61,147 bases of DNA from IDS-8 sp964424805 (GTDB lineage Bacteria > Pseudomonadota > Gammaproteobacteria > Steroidobacterales > Woeseiaceae). The stretch covers positions 1 through 61,147 of the forward strand of contig CAYRKH010000013.1 of the NCBI GenBank assembly GCA_964424805.1. Direction: 5' to 3'. The position numbers were made by a program, and so were the translations under genes. This document shows positions 41,300 to 49,541 of this stretch, one piece after another. Below the pieces are notes generated by a model that saw only the letters and a program-made list of their open reading frames with translations, searched no databases and was not told the DNA's origin. Position 1 is the first letter of the stretch, and each line of letters starts with the position of its first letter.

Positions 41300-44200
41300 A
41301 GGCGGGAAGCGCCGAGGTGCCCGGCGGCCGGGGAGACGATCGGTCCCATCAGCCGCCGGCGCAGGCTCCATTCTTCCCCGGCGTCCACACGGTCCAGGAA
41401 CTCCACCTGCTTGCCGATGCGCACGGCGATGGGAACGCCGCCCCGGAGAAGCAGGCGATTGCCCGGCAGCGCCGGCAGGCGCTGCCCGGGCGTGATGATC
41501 CCGGCCAGGTTCAGGGGGTCGGCGGCGGAGATCATCACCGTCTCAGTGCCCTCGTCCTTGCGCACCTCCCGCAGCGCGCCCACCGCTTCCGGCAGCGCGA
41601 ACTGTTCGCCGCTCATGCCCTGCACGAAGCGCCCACCGCGTATCTCGCCGCGTGCTTCCAGGCGGCGAAACGCGTACAGCAGGTCGCGCCACGGCGGCAG
41701 CAGCGGTTCGCGCTCCAGCACGCGGCGGCAGATGACGCCGTAACGGCGCAGCAACACCTGCGCGATGTGGGCCGCGTGCTCGCCGTCGGGCGCGGTACTT
41801 GCGCGGCCGTGGAAGACCCGCGCCCAGCGGCCGGCGTCCTCCACCGCCGGCATGCGGTTGCGGCGGCGCTGGCGGCGCGTGTCGGCGCGCCGGACCTGCG
41901 GCACGATCAGCGCCCGCAGGCCGGCAAACGTGTCCGCCGTCACCAGGCCTCGCGCGACCAGCTCGGCCAGCGCCCCTTCCACGTGGCCGTGCAGGAGTCC
42001 GCTCGCTTCCTCGAGGTCGGTGAAGAACAGCGCGCCGTGCTCGCAGAGCGCCTCCAGCACGCTTTGCGCGTTGCCGCTCAGCTGCTCCTCGCCGGCGGCG
42101 CGCGCGAGCATGCGCCAGTGCTTCAGGTGCGCACGCGCGACGAATGCGATCGGCGTGTTCCGCACCGGCGCGGCGTGGCGGCCGTTGCGCTCGGCTGCAA
42201 CCGGGGGCGGATTCAGTCGCGTCCACACGAAGCGGCCGGCATTGCAGAGCTTGTCCAGCAGGTCGGCGCGGTAATGCGCGACGCGCAGCGGCAGCAGGTT
42301 CGCCTCCCAGGCGGCGGCCGCGGCCGGGTAGCCTTCCAGCTGTTCCAGAACGGCGGCGAGCGCCTCGGTACCTTCCACCTGCTCACCCGTGACGTGCTGC
42401 CAGCGCAGCAGGAAGCGGTAGTACGCCGCCGGGGTAACCGGCTCGATCTCGGCGCGCAGGCGCTTCAAGGTATAGCGGTGAATGCGCGCGAGCAGCCCGC
42501 GCTCGCACCATTCGGCGGCCGCGCCGCCCGTGTAGTGCCCCTGCATTGCGAAGCCTTCCGCCTGCAGCGCGGCGAGCGTGGCATCGAGGTCGCCCGCGGC
42601 GAAGCCGAGCGGAGCGGCCAGCGCTTCCGCGGAAACGGGGCCCAGCACCTCGAGGCGGCCGCGCAGGATCTCGCGCCGGGCGTCGGGCGCGTCCGCGACC
42701 GCGGGATCGGGAATGGCGTCTACCGCGGGCGCCGTCGTGATCCCGGGCCAGAGCTGGCGGAACCAGGCAAGGCGTTCCGCGGCGACCCACAGGGTCTCGC
42801 CGCCCGGGGGCTGAAGGCGCGCGGCGCGGCCCGCGCCTGCAAGCTCGGCGAACAGTTCCGCCCACGGCTGTTGTCGCCCCCGAGGCGGACTGCCGCCGGC
42901 GGCGCCGCCGGGCGGTGTCGGGCCCTCCGACCCGGAAAGGAAGCCCGCCACGAGGAGCGCATCGTGCAACTCGTCCGCGCTGCGCGGCTCCGGCCACGCC
43001 TCGGCTCGCACCTTCGCGATGGCGTCGGCGTCGAGGCGGCCGAGGGCCGCCGCGTCGTCGGCGCTCAACACGCTGCGCTGGCGCACCGCCAGCGTGCGCC
43101 GCTCCTCGGCGGGTGCATCGTCGAGGAACGCATACGGCCGCGCGCCGAGGATTTCGAATGCCATCGGTGACGGCGCGGCGAGGTCGCGGCAGACGATACG
43201 CACCTCGTTCCGTTCGAGCCGCTCGAGAAGCGCGACGAGGCCGTCCACGTCCATCGTCTCGGTCAGGCAGTCCTGCACCGTCTGCTGCACGAGCGGATGA
43301 TCGGGAATCTCGCGGTAACCCGCGCTCAGGTTTTCCGCGCAGGCGAGCTGGTCCGGGAACACGACGGCCAGCAGGTCCTCGGCATCCGAGCGCTGGAACT
43401 GCGCCGGCGCGCGCTTGCCGTTGAAGTGGCGCTTGATGGCCAGCGCCACGCTGGCGTTCCAGCGCCAGCGCGTGCCGAACATCGGCGCGTCGAGCAGCGC
43501 CTGGGTGAGCACCTCGCGGACGCTGGCGGAATGCAGGTAGCGCGTGATCGCTTCCAGGTCGAAGCTGTGCGTGGCGCCGAGCGAGAGCACGATCGTGTTC
43601 TCGTCCGCCGCCGCCTGCAGCTCGAAGTTGAAGCTGCGGCAGAAGCGCTTCCGCAGCGCCAGCCCCCAGGCGCGGTTGATGCGCGAGCCGCAGGGCGAAT
43701 GGATGACGAGGTGCTGGTCGCCGGTTTCATCGAAGAAGCGTTCGAACACGATCGTGTCGTGCGTCGGGAGCACGGTGAGCGCGGCGCGCGAGGCGGCGGT
43801 GTAGTCGATGATTTGCTGCGCGGCGGCCTCGGCAAGCCCGAGCTCGTCCTGCGCCCAGCGCAACGCGTCGTCCTCGCCGCGCTCGAGCTGCTGCTGGAGC
43901 TCCGCGCGCAGCCGGCTCACCGACAGGGACAGCTCCTCGCTGCGGCCCGGCGCCTCGCCGAACCAGAACGGGATGTTCGGCGGCTGGCCTTTCGCGTCCT
44001 CGGCATAGACCTTGCCCTGCTGGACCTTCGCCACGCGATAGGAGGTGTTGCCGAGCTGGAAGATGTCGCCGGGAATGCTCTCGAACGCGAAGTCCTCGTT
44101 CAGCGTGCCGATCTTCATCCCTTCCGGCAGCAGGATCACTTCATAGTCGAACTGGTCCGGGATGACCCCGCCGTTGGTCAGCGCCGTGAGCCGGGCGCCG

Positions 44201-45639
44201 CGGCGCGCGCGCAGCACGCCGTTCACGGCATCACGGTGCAGGTAGGCACCGCGCCGACCGCGGCGCGTCGTGTAGCCGTCGGCCAGCATCTTCACGACGT
44301 CGGTGTATTCGTCCTTTGTCAGCTCGCGATAGGGCCAGGCGCGACGCAGCTGCTCGTACAGCGCGTCCTCGCCCCACTCGCGGCCGGCGACTTCGGCAAC
44401 GACCTGCTGCGCGAGCACGTCAAGCGGCTTGTCGGGTAGCTCCAGGCGATCGAGCTCACCGCGGCGCACCGCGGCGAGCAGCGCCGCGCACTCCACCAGG
44501 TCGTCGCGCGTGAGCGGAAAGAGCCGGCCCTTCGGGGTCGCGTGCACCGCGTGGCCGGCACGGCCGACGCGCTGCAGCAGTGCGCCGATCGCCCGCGGCG
44601 AGCCGAGCTGGCACACGAGGTCGACGTCGCCGATGTCGATGCCGAGCTCGAGCGAGGAGGTCGCGACGAGTGCGCGGAGCTGCCCGGCCTTCAGGCGCTG
44701 CTCCGCGTCCAGCCGGTGCCGGCGCGAAAGGCTGCCGTGGTGTGACGTGACGCTCTCCTCGCCGATACGCTCGGCGAGGTGCCGCGCCACGCGCTCGGTC
44801 TGGCGGCGGTTGTTGCAGAAGATGAGCGTCGTGCGATGCGCCGCGGCCAGCTCGGCGAGCTGGTCGTAGAGCTCGCTCCAGACCTCGTTGGCCATGACGG
44901 CTTCCAGCGGCGAGCGCGGCAGCGCCAGCTCGAGGTCGCGCTCGCGCTGGTGGCCGGTGTCGATGATCGTGCAGTGGTCCGGGCCGGCGAGGAAGCGGGC
45001 GACGGTTTCCATCGGCTTCTGCGTCGCCGAGAGACCGACGCGCATGGGGGGCTTGCCGCACAGCGCGTCCAGCCGGGCGAGCGACAGGGCGAGGTGCGCG
45101 CCGCGCTTGGTGCCGGCGACGGCGTGGATCTCGTCGACGATCACCGTGCGCACCGTCGACAGGATCGAGCGGCCGGATTCCGAGGTCAGCAGGATGAACA
45201 GCGACTCCGGCGTCGTCACCAGGATGTGCGGCGGCGTCCGGCGCATCTTCGCGCGCTCGTGCTGTGGCGTGTCGCCCGTGCGAACCAGCGCGCGGATCTC
45301 GACGTCTGGCCGGCCCGACTCCAGCAGCGCGTCCCGGATGCCAGCGAGCGGCTCCTCGAGGTTTTTGTGGATGTCGTTCGACAGCGCTTTCAGCGGGGAG
45401 ACGTAAAGTACCCGCGCCTCGTCCGGCAGCGCGCGCTCGTCGCCTTCGCGCACGAGATCGTCGATGGCGGACAGGAAAGCGGCGAGGGTCTTGCCGGACC
45501 CGGTGGGCGCCGCCAGCAGCGTATGGCCGCCCTGCCGAATCGCCGGCCACGCGGCGGCCTGGACGGGCGTCGCTCGCCCGAACCTGCCCGCGAACCAACG
45601 GCGCACCGCCGGGTGAAAATCACTCGAAGCCATGGCCAC
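41296..45639 (-). CDS. lhr: Lhr-type DEAD/DEAH-box helicase
   Basis: 1447 aa, close to the ~1500 aa of full-length Lhr. Walker A APTGSGKT (44-51) and DEIH box (169-172, followed by AVAGTKRG) mark the first RecA domain, TSLELGIDIGDVDLVCQLGS and QRVGRAGH the second (motif VI). A long C-terminal region follows (winged helix and Lhr-specific domains, including GLLHGHVEGALAELVARGL). Lhr is an ATP-dependent 3'-5' DNA helicase thought to act in DNA repair. The TAG stop lies in REP copy 3. Confidence 0.95.
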   Translation of the reverse strand: MAMASSDFHPAVRRWFAGRFGRATPVQAAAWPAIRQGGHTLLAAPTGSGKTLAAFLSAIDDLVREGDERALPDEARVLYVSPLKALSNDIHKNLEEPLAGIRDALLESGRPDVEIRALVRTGDTPQHERAKMRRTPPHILVTTPESLFILLTSESGRSILSTVRTVIVDEIHAVAGTKRGAHLALSLARLDALCGKPPMRVGLSATQKPMETVARFLAGPDHCTIIDTGHQRERDLELALPRSPLEAVMANEVWSELYDQLAELAAAHRTTLIFCNNRRQTERVARHLAERIGEESVTSHHGSLSRRHRLDAEQRLKAGQLRALVATSSLELGIDIGDVDLVCQLGSPRAIGALLQRVGRAGHAVHATPKGRLFPLTRDDLVECAALLAAVRRGELDRLELPDKPLDVLAQQVVAEVAGREWGEDALYEQLRRAWPYRELTKDEYTDVVKMLADGYTTRRGRRGAYLHRDAVNGVLRARRGARLTALTNGGVIPDQFDYEVILLPEGMKIGTLNEDFAFESIPGDIFQLGNTSYRVAKVQQGKVYAEDAKGQPPNIPFWFGEAPGRSEELSLSVSRLRAELQQQLERGEDDALRWAQDELGLAEAAAQQIIDYTAASRAALTVLPTHDTIVFERFFDETGDQHLVIHSPCGSRINRAWGLALRKRFCRSFNFELQAAADENTIVLSLGATHSFDLEAITRYLHSASVREVLTQALLDAPMFGTRWRWNASVALAIKRHFNGKRAPAQFQRSDAEDLLAVVFPDQLACAENLSAGYREIPDHPLVQQTVQDCLTETMDVDGLVALLERLERNEVRIVCRDLAAPSPMAFEILGARPYAFLDDAPAEERRTLAVRQRSVLSADDAAALGRLDADAIAKVRAEAWPEPRSADELHDALLVAGFLSGSEGPTPPGGAAGGSPPRGRQQPWAELFAELAGAGRAARLQPPGGETLWVAAERLAWFRQLWPGITTAPAVDAIPDPAVADAPDARREILRGRLEVLGPVSAEALAAPLGFAAGDLDATLAALQAEGFAMQGHYTGGAAAEWCERGLLARIHRYTLKRLRAEIEPVTPAAYYRFLLRWQHVTGEQVEGTEALAAVLEQLEGYPAAAAAWEANLLPLRVAHYRADLLDKLCNAGRFVWTRLNPPPVAAERNGRHAAPVRNTPIAFVARAHLKHWRMLARAAGEEQLSGNAQSVLEALCEHGALFFTDLEEASGLLHGHVEGALAELVARGLVTADTFAGLRALIVPQVRRADTRRQRRRNRMPAVEDAGRWARVFHGRASTAPDGEHAAHIAQVLLRRYGVICRRVLEREPLLPPWRDLLYAFRRLEARGEIRGGRFVQGMSGEQFALPEAVGALREVRKDEGTETVMISAADPLNLAGIITPGQRLPALPGNRLLLRGGVPIAVRIGKQVEFLDRVDAGEEWSLRRRLMGPIVSPAAGHLGASRL

Positions 45640-45729
45640 AGGATAGCGCAGCGGCGACTGCCGGGTTTCGATTATCGCGCCGACGGCGCTTGCGCAAAGG
45701 GGGTTTCCTGCAGGGGCTTATCGGCAGGC

Positions 45730-46173
45730 TCAAGCGCCCTGGCTTTGCGCCTGCACCCAGCGGACGATGTCGGCCGAGCGCATGGCGCCGGACTGGCGGG
45801 CAACCTCGCGGCCGTTCCGGAACATGATCATGGTCGGGATGCCGCGGATCGAGAACTGCGCGGCGAGATCCGGCTCGTGCTCCGTGTTCAGCTTGACCAG
45901 CCGGGCGGCCGAGCCGAGCTCTGCGGAAGCCCTCTCGAACTCAGGCGCCATCATGCGGCAGGGGCCACACCATTCGGCCCAGAAATCGACCACCACCGGA
46001 ATGTCGTTGCGGTCGATGTGCTTGCGGAACGCGTCGCCGCCGAGATCCGGCGGTGTGGTGCCGAACAGGGCTTCGTGGCACTTGCCACATTTCGGCTCAT
46101 CGCCCAGGCGATCGGCGGGAATCCGGTTCACGGCCTCGCAATGCGGGCAAACGATGTGGTTAGCGGTGGTCAT
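45730..46173 (-). CDS. trxC: Thioredoxin TrxC (thioredoxin 2)
   Basis: 147 aa. The N-terminal zinc-binding part has CPHC (9-12) and CGKC (29-32); the thioredoxin domain has the active site WCGPC (68-72) and the cis-Pro loop GIPTMIMF. Cytosolic disulfide reductase linked to oxidative stress in other bacteria. Divergent from nnrU across 70 bp. Confidence 0.95.
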   Translation of the reverse strand: MTTANHIVCPHCEAVNRIPADRLGDEPKCGKCHEALFGTTPPDLGGDAFRKHIDRNDIPVVVDFWAEWCGPCRMMAPEFERASAELGSAARLVKLNTEHEPDLAAQFSIRGIPTMIMFRNGREVARQSGAMRSADIVRWVQAQSQGA

Positions 46174-46243
46174 GGCGGTTATCCTCTGTGCCGCTAGGTC
46201 ATGCGCCCGGATCGCGGGATTTCAAGCAGATGGAGACACAAGT

Positions 46244-46819
46244 ATGGGCATTCTCGTCGTCGGACTGGTCCTGTTCCTGGGCGTGCATTCGGTCGGCATC
46301 GTCGCACCCGCGTGGCGCGAGCGGATGCTCGAGCGCCTTGGCGAGAAGCGGTGGAAGGGCGTTTACACGCTGGTGTCGCTGGCCGGTTTCCTGCTGCTGA
46401 TCTACGGCTACGGCCAGGCGCGCCAGCAGCCGATTGTGCTCTGGTCACCGCCCATCGGGCTGCGGCACCTCACCCTGCTGCTGCTGCTCCCGGTTTTCCC
46501 CCTGGTCTTTGCGGCATACCTGCCCGGCCGCATCAAAGCCGCTTTGAAGCATCCGATGCTCCTGGCAGTGATGCTCTGGGCGGCGGCGCACCTGCTGGCC
46601 AACGGGACCCTCGCGGACCTGCTCCTGTTCGGCGGATTCCTGGCCTGGGCCTTAGCCGACCGGCTGTCGTTCACGCGCCGCCCCCCGCAGCAGATACAAA
46701 CCGCGCCGCCCTCCCGCGCCAACGATGCCATCGCGGTCGTGCTCGGGCTCGGCCTTTATGTCGTCTTCGGGGTCTGGCTGCATCCCATCCTGATCGGCGT
46801 GCCGGCGATCGTCATGTGA
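46244..46819 (+). CDS. nnrU: NnrU family membrane protein
   Basis: 191 aa from ATG 46244 (MGILVVGLVLFLGVHS). About five membrane helices; motifs match NnrU (LFLGVHSVGI with His, PIGLRHLTLLLLLPVFPL, GRIKAALKHPMLLAVMLWA, AAHLLANG). The family accompanies nitrite and NO reduction genes and is related to isoprenoid-type membrane enzymes; its role is not settled. The nor genes lie 9 kb away on the same strand. The longer frame upstream is not coding (it overlaps trxC). Confidence 0.88.
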   Translation: MGILVVGLVLFLGVHSVGIVAPAWRERMLERLGEKRWKGVYTLVSLAGFLLLIYGYGQARQQPIVLWSPPIGLRHLTLLLLLPVFPLVFAAYLPGRIKAALKHPMLLAVMLWAAAHLLANGTLADLLLFGGFLAWALADRLSFTRRPPQQIQTAPPSRANDAIAVVLGLGLYVVFGVWLHPILIGVPAIVM

Positions 46820-47003
46820 CAGCAGCGCCGCGGCGTGCGTCATCAAGGGCTGCCGTGCGCGGAAACCATACCCGAGCCGATTTGAAACGCCCGATTGTTA
46901 TTCCTCTTTGGCCTGTCGCCGGTCAGGTAAATCCGCCAGCATCTGTTGCGTGAGCGCCGCGCCGCGGGCCGCCGCGGGGCGCGCGTGCCGGGGTGCACGA
47001 ACG

Positions 47004-47042
47004 ACGCCTGCCCGGAGCGGCGGCGGCCGGGCAGGCGTTTTC
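47004..47042 (+). terminator. Rho-independent terminator between nnrU and UrcA gene
   Basis: ACGCCTGCCCGG (47004-47015) pairs with CCGGGCAGGCGT (47027-47038) around 11 bases, followed by TTT C. It would end plus-strand transcripts such as that of nnrU, 185 bp after its stop. On the minus strand there is no T-run, so it would be a weak end for the convergent UrcA gene. Nothing else was seen in 46820-47003. Confidence 0.75.
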
Positions 47043-47050
47043 GCGGGTGG

Positions 47051-47434
47051 TCAATCGCTTACACCGCGACCTGCCGATTCGAGCTGCGCCCGCAGCCGCG
47101 GCAGCTGGGCCTTTTGCTCGACCGCCTCAACCGCAGTTTCGAAGGCCGCCTCGTTGCACGCACGTACCGAATGCTGGACGTCGAGGTTACGTTCGTGCGG
47201 CGAGCCGCATACCGTGCGCGCCGCAATGCGAATGCGGTGGTAGAGTGTTTCGACGCCGGCCTGCGTTACAAGATTGAGGTCGCCGTAGCTGACGGTTGCG
47301 GTACGCATATCGGAAGGCCGTTCCGCCTGGACGGCTCCCGAACCGATGGCGAGCATCGCGCCGGCTAGCGACGCGACCAGACCGACCCGGCGGTGTCGAT
47401 CGACGCCAGCCCTTAACCTTCTGGATACAATCAT
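47051..47434 (-). CDS. UrcA family exported protein
   Basis: 127 aa from ATG 47434. Signal peptide (GLVASLAGAMLAIGSGAVQA). The mature part has ATVSYGDLNLVTQAGVETLYHR (a match to the UrcA motif of a Tyr-Gly-Asp-Leu start), RIAARTVCG and HSVRACNEAAF, with two conserved Cys that could pair. UrcA proteins are short, frequent in Alphaproteobacteria and Steroidobacterales, and of unknown function. Divergent from the regulator gene. Confidence 0.85.
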   Translation of the reverse strand: MIVSRRLRAGVDRHRRVGLVASLAGAMLAIGSGAVQAERPSDMRTATVSYGDLNLVTQAGVETLYHRIRIAARTVCGSPHERNLDVQHSVRACNEAAFETAVEAVEQKAQLPRLRAQLESAGRGVSD

Positions 47435-47564
47435 GGCAGTTCTCTCATTGCAGGAGTTGGTGTGCCCGCGCGCATGCGGCGCGGCTTCGGATGGGCGGCG
47501 CGGCACGCCTGACCATCGGATGCAACGGTAGCGGTCCTTCGTGGTAACTGCCGTGGGCGGGTCC

Positions 47565-49466
47565 ATGGGAAATGATCGCCCGCTTATAGCGGATCCGCCG
47601 GTGCGGCTGCGCTTGCTCGGACCGATGATGATCAGCCGCGATGGCACGGCGCTGCCCTTACCGGCGTCGCGCAAGGCACGCGCGCTGCTGGCTTTCCTCG
47701 CGGTGTCTCCCGCGCCCGTGTCGCGCAGCCATCTGTGCGAGCTGCTGTGGGACTTGCCGAACGATCCGCGCAGCGAGCTCCGCTGGTGCCTGAGCAAGAT
47801 CAGGAGAATCCTCGACCAGCCCGGCCGGCGCCGCGTCGGTACCGGCAGCGACGCTATCCAGCTCGATCTGTCCGATTGCTTCGTCGATGCGCTCGAGGTT
47901 GCCCGCGCCGCAAGCGGCGTCATCGAGAACCTGGATGCGGAGCGGCTGCGCGCGATCTCGGAGCTGTTCGCCGGAGAATTCCTGGAGGGCCTCGACCTCT
48001 ACCGCAGCCCGGAGTTCAACGCCTGGATCATCGCCGAGCGCCGCCGTTTCCACGGCCGACACCTCGCCGTGCTGGAACAGCTCGCGAGGCGTACCGACGG
48101 GGACGCGGTGTTCGGCTATCTCGAAAGCTGGATGCAACTCGCGCCCTTCGACCCGCGGGTGCACGAGATGCTGCTCACCGAGCTGGCGCGGCGTGGGCGG
48201 AGGGGCGACGCCGAGGAGCACCTCGCCGCAACCGCGCGGGTGTTCAAGGCGGAAGGCCTGGACCCTCGGCCGATCCGCAGGCTGTGGCGCACCGCCTGGG
48301 CGAAGGAGAGCGCCGCGGCGCAAGCGGGTTACGTCCCGCTCGCCGCGCCGACGCGCGCCGGCTCCGCCGAGTCCGGTGCCGCCGGCAGCAGCGACCCGGA
48401 CACGGATTATGTCGTCACAGGGTCGGTGCGGCGGTACGAGAAGCGACTCACCGTGGCCGTCGAGCTCGTTGAAACGCGCGCCGACAGGGTCGTCTGGGCA
48501 GAGGTCTTCCACCACATCCTGGGGGACGCCCTGCTCAGCCTGGAGGAGATCGGAAACCGTATCGTCACGTCGATCGCTAACGCGATCGAAAGACCTGTCG
48601 AATACTCCCGTACCCGTTCGATTACCAGGGCAGGGCTTCGCGCCCGCTTTTCCCCCACCAACCGGGAGTCAACCATGGCCAACAAGCACGGTGAATTTAT
48701 CTGGTACGAGCTCATGACCCGCGACCCCGACGCGGCCAAGGCCTTCTACGATGAGGTCGTAGGCTGGAACATAGGAGAACCCGCACCGGGACCCCTGGAC
48801 TACCGCCCGATCTCCGCCGGCGCGGACATGGTGGGCGGAGTGCTCCGCCTGACCGACGAGATGCGCGCGCAGGGCGCCCGCCCGGTATGGCTCGGCTACG
48901 TGGGCGTGGACGACGTGGATGCCACCGCGGGCAAAGTCCGGGACCTGGGGGGCACGGTGCTGATGCCCGCCAGGGACATCCCCGGCGCGGGCCGCATCGC
49001 CATGGTCGCCGATCCCGACGGTACGCCTTTCTACATAATGCGCGGCGCGGTCGAAGACGGCACCAGCACGGCCTTCCAACCGAAGGCGAACGGCCACTGC
49101 AGCTGGAACGAGCTCACCACTCCGGACCAGGCGGGCGCGCTGTCCTTTTACGGGCAGCTGTTCGGGTGGGAGAACAAGGAGTCGATGCCGATGGGCGAGG
49201 CGGGCGACTACCAGCTGCTCGAGCACAACGGGGTTCAGTTCGGCGCGTTGTCGCCGTTCATGAACAAGGGCCAGCAGCCCATCTGGACCTATTACTTCCG
49301 GGTTCCCGACATCGATGCGGCGCTCGCGAAGACAGAGGCGCGCGGCGGCAAGATTCTCCACGGCCCGCACGAGGTCCCGGGCGGCGACTACATCATCATC
49401 GGCAGGGACCCCGAGGACACCCTGTTTGCCCTCACGGGCCCGGGAGCAAACCGGGAAACCGGGTAG
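47565..49466 (+). CDS. BTAD-type regulator joined in frame to a VOC (glyoxalase-like) protein
   Basis: 633 aa from ATG 47565 (MGNDRPLIADPPVRLRLLGP); a GTG at 47541 is also open. Residues ~10-105 are an OmpR-like winged helix (PASRKARALLAFLAV, LCELLWDLPNDPRSELRWCLSKIRR), followed by a BTAD-like helical region (~115-245) and a TDYVVTGSVRRYEKRLTVAVELVETRADRVVWAEVFHH segment. The familiar family normally continues as a long TPR/cyclase-like C-terminus after EIGNRIVTSIANAIE, which here is missing. Instead ~27 unrelated residues lead into a 263-residue two-module VOC protein starting MANKHGEFIWYELMTRDPDAA. Either a real fusion or a truncated regulator reading into a separate gene; the VOC gene has its own start (48675). 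Confidence 0.6.
   Translation: MGNDRPLIADPPVRLRLLGPMMISRDGTALPLPASRKARALLAFLAVSPAPVSRSHLCELLWDLPNDPRSELRWCLSKIRRILDQPGRRRVGTGSDAIQLDLSDCFVDALEVARAASGVIENLDAERLRAISELFAGEFLEGLDLYRSPEFNAWIIAERRRFHGRHLAVLEQLARRTDGDAVFGYLESWMQLAPFDPRVHEMLLTELARRGRRGDAEEHLAATARVFKAEGLDPRPIRRLWRTAWAKESAAAQAGYVPLAAPTRAGSAESGAAGSSDPDTDYVVTGSVRRYEKRLTVAVELVETRADRVVWAEVFHHILGDALLSLEEIGNRIVTSIANAIERPVEYSRTRSITRAGLRARFSPTNRESTMANKHGEFIWYELMTRDPDAAKAFYDEVVGWNIGEPAPGPLDYRPISAGADMVGGVLRLTDEMRAQGARPVWLGYVGVDDVDATAGKVRDLGGTVLMPARDIPGAGRIAMVADPDGTPFYIMRGAVEDGTSTAFQPKANGHCSWNELTTPDQAGALSFYGQLFGWENKESMPMGEAGDYQLLEHNGVQFGALSPFMNKGQQPIWTYYFRVPDIDAALAKTEARGGKILHGPHEVPGGDYIIIGRDPEDTLFALTGPGANRETG
48663..48677 (+). promoter_or_regulatory. 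Internal ribosome-binding site and start of the VOC protein
   Basis: GGGAG lies at 48664-48668, 6 bp before ATG 48675 (MANKHGEF). The VOC part 48675-49466 is a complete two-module glyoxalase-like protein (263 aa; repeated SFYGQLFGWEN-like and KAFYDEVVGWN motifs), so it can be a gene in its own right. Confidence 0.7.
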
Positions 49467-49541
49467 CAGGTAAAGTAAACGGGAACCACGCGCCGACCGG
49501 CGGCACGCGGTCCGCCGCGACCGGGCCGTATAGAATGGGGC

